Shown in pieces: positions 6,208 to 9,734 of a stretch of DNA of 9,734 bases. The position numbers and the translations under genes were made by a program. Under the pieces are notes generated by a model that saw only the letters and a list, made by a program, of their open reading frames with translations, had not been told where the DNA came from and did not search any database. The first letter of the stretch is position 1; every line of letters starts with the position of its first letter. Source of the stretch: Dechloromonas sp. (GTDB lineage Bacteria > Pseudomonadota > Gammaproteobacteria > Burkholderiales > Rhodocyclaceae); contig JAFLDQ010000135.1 of NCBI GenBank assembly GCA_017302355.1, positions 1-9,734 of the forward strand. Reading direction: 5' to 3'.

Positions 6208-6308
6208 TTCCATTTCCAAACCAATCGTGACTTTGTCGCCTTCGCCTTGCCGTGCTACTTGCACTGTCGGCGGCTCGTCTTCGCGTCACCATTGATCTGG
6301 AAATGGAA
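6208..6308. repeat. Long inverted repeat containing intergenic repeat copy B
   Basis: Arms 6208-6231 and 6285-6308 are inverted copies of each other at 21 of 24 positions, separated by 53 bases. The left arm begins TTCCATTTCCA and the right arm ends TGGAAATGGAA. The right arm belongs to a longer segment (6271-6307) that matches 4382-4418 in direct orientation at 34 of 37 bases. The element lies between the convergent aroG and radical SAM genes. It could be a small non-autonomous repeat of the REP or MITE kind, or a bidirectional terminator. No target duplication, transposase or T-run was seen. Confidence 0.6.
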
Positions 6309-6322
6309 TGACCTCGCCCGCG

Positions 6323-6360
6323 TTCCCCGAATTGGGGGCGAGCATCCCCAAAACGGGGAA
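6323..6360 (-). terminator. Strong hairpin 14 bases after the radical SAM stop codon
   Basis: TTCCCCG (6323-6329) pairs with CGGGGAA (6354-6360), and TTGGGG (6332-6337) pairs with CCCCAA (6346-6351), separated by a symmetrical 2x2 A/A internal loop and closed by an 8-base loop. The stem is 13 bp. Its position just past the minus-strand gene end, in a convergent gap, fits transcription termination. No T-run follows on either strand, so it may act as a 3' end stabiliser or with Rho instead. Confidence 0.42.
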
Positions 6361-6373
6361 TGATCTCCCCGGT

Positions 6374-7480
6374 TCAGAACAGCGGCAATTGCCGCTCGTC
6401 GACCGGCCGCGGGGCCGCGGGCGGGCGGAAGCCGGTCGTGTCGAGAACCGGCCAGTCCCGGGCAAGGCCGAGGCGGCGGCAGGCGAGTTCGAAGCGCTGG
6501 CGGATGAGATCGGCGAAATGGCCGAGACCCTTCATGCGGCTGCCGAAGTTGGCGTCGTTGGCGCGCCCGCCGCGCAGGTCATACAGCACCGCCATGATGC
6601 GCGCCGCCTTTTCCGGGGCATGGGCGGCCAGCCATTCGCGGAACAGTCCGGCGACCTCGTGGGGCAGGCGCAGCAGCGTGTAGTCCGCGCTCGTCGCCCC
6701 GTGGTCGCGGGCCGCCGCAAGCAGGGTTTCGAGTTCCCGGTCGTTGAGACCGGGTATCAGCGGCGAGACGAATGCCGAGACCGGGATGCCGGCGTCGCTC
6801 AAGCGTCGCATGGCTTCCAGCCGCGCCTGCGGCGCGCTGGACCGCGGTTCGAGCTGGCGGGCGAGCGCGGCGTCGAGCGTGGTCAGGGAAACGCCGACAT
6901 GCGCCAGCCTGTTCTCCGCGAGCTTGGCCCAGAGGTCGATGTCGCGAACGATCAGCGACGACTTGGTGACCACCGATAGCGGATGGCGGGTTTCCAGAAA
7001 GATCTCGAGCAGGCGCCTTGTCAGTTTCTCCTTGCGCTCGAATGGCTGGTAGACATCGGTGGCGGTGCCGAGCGCGATGATGGAACAGACGTAGTCCGGG
7101 CGGCCCAGTTCCTCGCGCAACAGGCGCGGAGCATCCGGCTTGATGAAGATCTGCGTCTCGAAATCGAGTCCGGGAGAGAGGCCCAGGTACGCATGGGTCG
7201 GACGGGCATAACAATAGACGCAACCGTGTTCGCAGCCGCGATAGGGATTGATCGACTGGTCGAAACCGATGTCGGGCGAATCGTTGCGGCTGATGATCGA
7301 CTTCGCGCGGTCGACCAGCAGGCGTGTCTTGGGGTTCGGCGGCGCCGCCGGCTCCCAGCCGTCATCCTCGGCCTGGCGCGTCTCGATACTGAAGCGATGG
7401 GCGACATTGCCGGCGGCGCCGCGCCCTTTGACGGGACGTGGCGGAATTCCGGAGGAGGGGTGCGGTGCGAAGTCGTCCAT
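6374..7480 (-). CDS. PA0069 family radical SAM protein (spore photoproduct lyase-like)
   Basis: A 368-residue radical SAM protein. The cluster motif C-x3-C-x2-C (Cys83, Cys87, Cys90 in NPYRGCEHGCVYCYARP) binds the 4Fe-4S cluster that cleaves S-adenosylmethionine. The x3/x2 spacing, the preceding INPYRGCEHGC and the following THAYLGLSPGLDFE are typical of the PA0069 group, which is related to spore photoproduct lyase (SplB); substrates are unknown. Further conserved blocks are SIIALGTATDVYQPFERK, the strand SVVTKSSLIVRD, and VSAFVSPLIPGLND. The N-terminal 50 residues are proline/glycine-rich and probably flexible. The C-terminus ends RQLPLF, resembling the sliding-clamp-binding pentapeptide. 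The codons for this end contain a 16-bp perfect palindrome (6381-6396), probably incidental. No clear ribosome binding site precedes the ATG at 7480. Confidence 0.88.
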   Translation of the reverse strand: MDDFAPHPSSGIPPRPVKGRGAAGNVAHRFSIETRQAEDDGWEPAAPPNPKTRLLVDRAKSIISRNDSPDIGFDQSINPYRGCEHGCVYCYARPTHAYLGLSPGLDFETQIFIKPDAPRLLREELGRPDYVCSIIALGTATDVYQPFERKEKLTRRLLEIFLETRHPLSVVTKSSLIVRDIDLWAKLAENRLAHVGVSLTTLDAALARQLEPRSSAPQARLEAMRRLSDAGIPVSAFVSPLIPGLNDRELETLLAAARDHGATSADYTLLRLPHEVAGLFREWLAAHAPEKAARIMAVLYDLRGGRANDANFGSRMKGLGHFADLIRQRFELACRRLGLARDWPVLDTTGFRPPAAPRPVDERQLPLF

Positions 7481-7563
7481 GCGTATCGGTCGGGATGCCC
7501 GGTGTTCAGCGATCTGCCATGCGCCAGGCGCGCCGGATGGCGACGACCCGGTGATCGGCGAAA

Positions 7564-7761
7564 TCAGGGAAGCGCCGCCGCCGGCTTCGCGCCAGTGGCC
7601 TGCTTCGCAATTGGCCGGACATGGCGAAGGCGAAGGCGAAGGATTTGCGCTGCTGGCCAGGCGCGAACCGCAGCGATAGCGGTAGCTATCGCGAGCATGA
7701 GCAACAACGCCAGCGGCGCAAAGACGAGCTTTTGCGTCCGGTTAATTGCGAAGCAGACCAC
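7564..7761 (-). CDS. Doubtful small membrane protein ORF after the diguanylate cyclase gene
   Basis: A 65-residue frame starting with GTG, whose G is shared with the TAG stop of the diguanylate cyclase gene, an arrangement compatible with translational coupling. Residues 11-33 (KLVFAPLALLLMLAIATAIA and following) form one plausible membrane helix after a short basic N-terminus. The remainder is basic, with an LRLRLRH stretch that comes from three tandem GGCGAA units (7623-7640 on the plus strand). No ribosome binding site is visible, third-position GC is lower than in the neighbours, and a perfect hairpin (7673-7692) lies inside the putative helix codons. It may be a chance frame in a spacer. 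No family recognised. Confidence 0.28.
   Translation of the reverse strand: MVCFAINRTQKLVFAPLALLLMLAIATAIAAVRAWPAAQILRLRLRHVRPIAKQATGAKPAAALP
7673..7692. repeat. Perfect 8-bp stem hairpin GCGATAGC-GGTA-GCTATCGC
   Basis: Eight-base arms (7673-7680 and 7685-7692) pair perfectly around a 4-base loop, 69 bases past the stop of the minus-strand diguanylate cyclase gene. It may end or attenuate that transcript. No T-run follows in either direction, so a classical terminator is not supported. Confidence 0.4.
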
Positions 7762-8735
7762 TAGAGCATGACCCGGTTGCGTCCGCCGCTCTTCGCGCGG
7801 TAGAGCGCTTCATCGGCGGCGGCGATCAACTCCGGCAATGTCTGTCCCGGCAGCATGCGCCCGACGCCGATCGAGACGGTCAGGTGCGGCAGATCCTCGC
7901 CGCGCCGGAAGCTCATGGGCAGGAATTCGATCGCGCGGCGCACGCGCTCGGCGACGATGAAGGACTCGTCGAGGCCGGTGTTCGGCAGGCCGATCACGAA
8001 CTCCTCGCCGCCGAAACGCGCCAGCAGATCCTCCGGCCGGATGTTGTTGACGAGCGAGGCGGCGACCGCCGCCAGCGCCTGATCGCCGGCCACGTGTCCC
8101 CAGCTGTCGTTGAGCCGCTTGAAGCTGTCGATGTCGATCAGCAGGCAGCAGAACGAACGGCCCCCGTCGGCACAGCGCGCCATGGTCCGCGGGAAGTTGT
8201 GTTCCATCCAGCCGCGGTTGTTGATGCCGGTCAGGGCATCGACCGTCGCCGCAAGTTCGAGAGCGCGCTGCGTGCGCATGTTGCGAACGAACAACTCGTT
8301 GCCATGGCGCACCCGGGTCGACAGGATGTAGAGGAGATTGCGCGCAATCGCATGCGAGATGTTGACCATCGCCCAGAGGGCGTCCTGCGAGATCCGCAAT
8401 ACGCGCGTTTCCTGCATGGCAATGACGTCGGCCGACACCACGTTGCCGTCGATCACCGACATCTCGCCGGCGCATTCCCCGAAGCCGATGTAGGATGCCG
8501 GCTCGTCGTCGGGAGCCGTCAGGTGTACGCTCACGCGACCGGTGAGGAGGACATAGATGCTGCCGTTCGGCGCATTGCGCGAGAGCAGCATTTCGCCGGC
8601 GCCGACGGTCAGTTGTTCGCAGTCCAGCAGCAGATGCGCGATCGTCTCCATGGCAACGTCGCGAAAGAGCCGCGCTTGGCTGAGAACTTCAATCAGGTCG
8701 GTGGTCTCGGTCGCTGCCATCTGGGTTTCGCTCAT
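7761..8735 (-). CDS. Diguanylate cyclase with N-terminal cyclic-nucleotide-binding-like domain
   Basis: A 324-residue soluble protein. Residues 15-125 form a cNMP-binding/CAP-ED beta-roll (YVLLTGRVSVHL, then FGECAGEMSVIDG). A helical linker covers 125-165, and residues 166-324 are a GGDEF domain that makes cyclic di-GMP from two GTP. The active-site loop is GGEEF (242-246), an active variant. Metal and guanine residues are present in DIDSFKRLNDSWGH (201-214). The inhibitory site RxxD is intact (Arg233 and Asp236, five residues before GG), implying product feedback. In the phosphate-binding cassette the Arg that normally precedes Ser/Thr-Ala is Val100 (VVSA), so ordinary cAMP or cGMP binding is doubtful. 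The start at 8735 has only a weak GTGAGA signal but begins just before the domain; a candidate promoter lies upstream. No membrane segment is present. Confidence 0.9.
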   Translation of the reverse strand: MSETQMAATETTDLIEVLSQARLFRDVAMETIAHLLLDCEQLTVGAGEMLLSRNAPNGSIYVLLTGRVSVHLTAPDDEPASYIGFGECAGEMSVIDGNVVSADVIAMQETRVLRISQDALWAMVNISHAIARNLLYILSTRVRHGNELFVRNMRTQRALELAATVDALTGINNRGWMEHNFPRTMARCADGGRSFCCLLIDIDSFKRLNDSWGHVAGDQALAAVAASLVNNIRPEDLLARFGGEEFVIGLPNTGLDESFIVAERVRRAIEFLPMSFRRGEDLPHLTVSIGVGRMLPGQTLPELIAAADEALYRAKSGGRNRVML

Positions 8736-8783
8736 TCGTCTCACTGTTGCGCAGGCGCCCTCATCGGCCCAGGCAAAAGCATG

Positions 8784-8813
8784 ATGATGCTGCCGAACCC
8801 CTGCGGGAGTCAA
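8784..8813 (-). promoter_or_regulatory. Candidate sigma70-type promoter for the diguanylate cyclase gene
   Basis: On the minus strand TTGACT (8813-8808, five of six consensus bases) is followed after 18 bases by CATCAT (8789-8784, four of six). The expected start near 8777 gives a leader of about 42 bases. It lies in the 245-base gap after the disrupted acyl-CoA dehydrogenase and supports separate transcription of the cyclase gene. Confidence 0.42.
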
Positions 8814-8905
8814 TGCGCCCCGCGCAATCGCCCCCGGGTCCGGTTGCTCACCCGCCGCCGGCCATCGGCGCAAGGAGCCTCTCCGGCGTTCGGCGGTGGC
8901 GCCTG

Positions 8906-8949
8906 CCGCCGCGCGGCGGGCGGTCACCGACGGGGGCGTCATCGGTGAC
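8906..8949 (-). terminator. Two adjacent hairpins after the acyl-CoA dehydrogenase remnant
   Basis: In minus-strand order the first structure pairs GTCACCGA (8923-8930) with TCGGTGAC (8942-8949), with an alternative inner GACG-GGGG-CGTC stem. The second is a 14-bp perfect palindrome, CCGCCGCGCGGCGG (8906-8919). They start 31 bases past the stop codon at 8981-8983, a plausible 3' end for that gene. There is no T-run, and GC-rich palindromes arise easily here, so the terminator role is uncertain. Confidence 0.3.
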
Positions 8950-8980
8950 ACGGTCATCCCGGCCGGGCGCTTCCCCGTTC

Positions 8981-9734
8981 CTACTCCGGCATGCGGTACC
9001 GGTCCTTCATCCGCAGCACGTGCTCCGACCACACCTGGCCGTAGCCCAGGCCGTCGACCACCGGCTTCCGGATCATTTTCAGGCACTGCGCCATCTGGCC
9101 TTCGCTGCTGCTCGGCTTCGAGTACATCTGCAGCGCGAACCGGGAGAAGGCGCACCATGAAGTCGAAGATCTGGTCGCGCACCTCGCGGTCGACCTCGTA
9201 GATTCCCGCGTTCTCGAGGATGAGCTGGCCGTAGACGACGAGCGTGAACATCTCGCCGGCGGTCAGCGGGAAGTCGATGTCGCTGGCCTGCGCCTGGGTC
9301 GGCGGCGCCAGCACGGCCATTTCCTTGAACAGGGCGATCTGCTCCTTGAAGACGTTTAGGTTGGGCAGGTCGTGGCGGTCGTAGGCGATGCGCTAGGCGT
9401 GGAACCGGATCGCGCCCAGGCCCCGGGCCGGTCCCTGATTGAACAGGAAGTCGTCGTTGGCGCGGTCGCCGCGCCTTGGGATCTCCGGGTATTCGGCCGG
9501 GGCGAAGAAATAATTGGCCATGAACTTGACGATCAGCGCCATGTTCACATGCACCGTTCCTTCCAGCTTGGGCAGGCAGCGAATGTCGGCGGCGGCCATC
9601 GAGGAATACGGCTCCTTCTCGAACCCCCTGGCGGCGATGACGTCCCACAGCAGGTTGATGACCTCCTCGCCCTGGGTCGTCACCTTCATCTTGACCATCG
9701 GATTGAACAGCAGATAGCGGCGGTCCTCGGCGGA
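8981..9734 (-). pseudogene. Acyl-CoA dehydrogenase, C-terminal part, interrupted by a stop and a frameshift
   Basis: The gene enters from the right edge, so only its C-terminal half is visible. The translation from the edge contains a helical, flavin-dehydrogenase-like segment (NLLWDVIAARGFEKEP, then CLPKLEGTVHVNMALIVKFM), which fits the C-terminal domain of large acyl-CoA dehydrogenases that oxidise acyl-CoA in beta-oxidation. An in-frame TAG at 9393-9395 follows IRFHA, yet the same frame continues with sensible protein (RIAYDRHDLPNLNVFKEQIA) down to about 9150. There the frame must shift: after FDFMVR the coding continues in another frame as FSRFALQMYSKPSSSEGQMA and ends RMKDRYRMPE at 8981. 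Loss of two bases from a GCGCGC run would explain the shift. It is either a real pseudogene or carries sequencing errors. Family fairly sure, exact substrate unknown. Confidence 0.7.

Noticed and set aside
4905..6224. A 439-residue minus-strand open frame opposite aroG
   Set aside because: Antisense shadow; the plus strand carries every DAHP synthase ligand and feedback residue.
6381..6396. 16-bp perfect palindrome AGCGGCAATTGCCGCT
   Set aside because: It lies inside the last codons of the radical SAM gene and encodes the RQLPL end, so symmetry is most simply a by-product of those codons.
7623..7640. Three tandem GGCGAA units
   Set aside because: Too short and isolated to be called a functional repeat or CRISPR; probably simple-sequence drift in a spacer.
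7746..8948. A 400-residue plus-strand open frame opposite the diguanylate cyclase
   Set aside because: Antisense shadow with no motif, whereas the minus strand has GGEEF and a cNMP-like domain.
7761..9320. A single 519-residue minus-strand frame joining acyl-CoA dehydrogenase sequence to the diguanylate cyclase
   Set aside because: The middle (about 8736-9150) translates to arginine/alanine/proline-rich sequence with no fold signature, while the real dehydrogenase C-terminus continues in another frame and ends at 8981. The fusion is created by the frameshift.

Overview
The window is high-GC DNA (roughly two thirds G+C) with bacterial gene packing. The recognisable proteins (FadD-type acyl-CoA ligase, AroG-type DAHP synthase, PA0069-type radical SAM protein, cyclic-nucleotide-domain diguanylate cyclase, acyl-CoA dehydrogenase) suggest a proteobacterium. 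Their overall look is that of Betaproteobacteria such as Rhodocyclales relatives; this placement is inferred from protein style, not from a marker gene. No rRNA, tRNA, CRISPR array, transposase or phage gene was seen.

Layout. Bases 1-277 are mostly non-coding and contain a CRP-like palindrome (202-219). It precedes a tight plus-strand operon of three genes: two small unrecognised proteins (278-472, 486-743) and a YfbU-family protein (756-1313). A gene-free gap of about 330 bases follows, with a 16-bp perfect palindrome. Then come an FmdE-like protein (1643-2263) and a long-chain acyl-CoA ligase, fadD (2334-4004). After fadD lie a 22-codon ORF with a strong ribosome binding site and a 53-residue cysteine-motif protein (4157-4318). 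Next are a DEDDh-type 3'-5' exonuclease (4453-5001) and a phenylalanine-type DAHP synthase, aroG (5097-6179), which makes the first committed metabolite of aromatic amino acid synthesis.

From 6374 to the right edge the genes are on the minus strand. Read in transcription order these are a disrupted acyl-CoA dehydrogenase that enters from the right edge (8981-9734), a diguanylate cyclase with an N-terminal cyclic-nucleotide-binding-like domain (7761-8735), a doubtful small membrane ORF (7564-7761) and a PA0069-family radical SAM protein (6374-7480). The aroG and radical SAM genes converge on a 194-base gap that holds a long inverted repeat and a strong hairpin.

Most of the window is housekeeping metabolism and signalling. 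No complete new system (defence, secretion, biosynthetic cluster) could be recognised. The items most worth a second look are an intergenic repeat family present as three related copies around the exonuclease-aroG block, the 53-residue cysteine protein, the clamp-binding-like C-terminus of the radical SAM protein, the diguanylate cyclase whose nucleotide-binding cassette lacks its usual arginine, the orphan YfbU operon with its CRP-like site, and the acyl-CoA dehydrogenase carrying both an in-frame stop and a frameshift.
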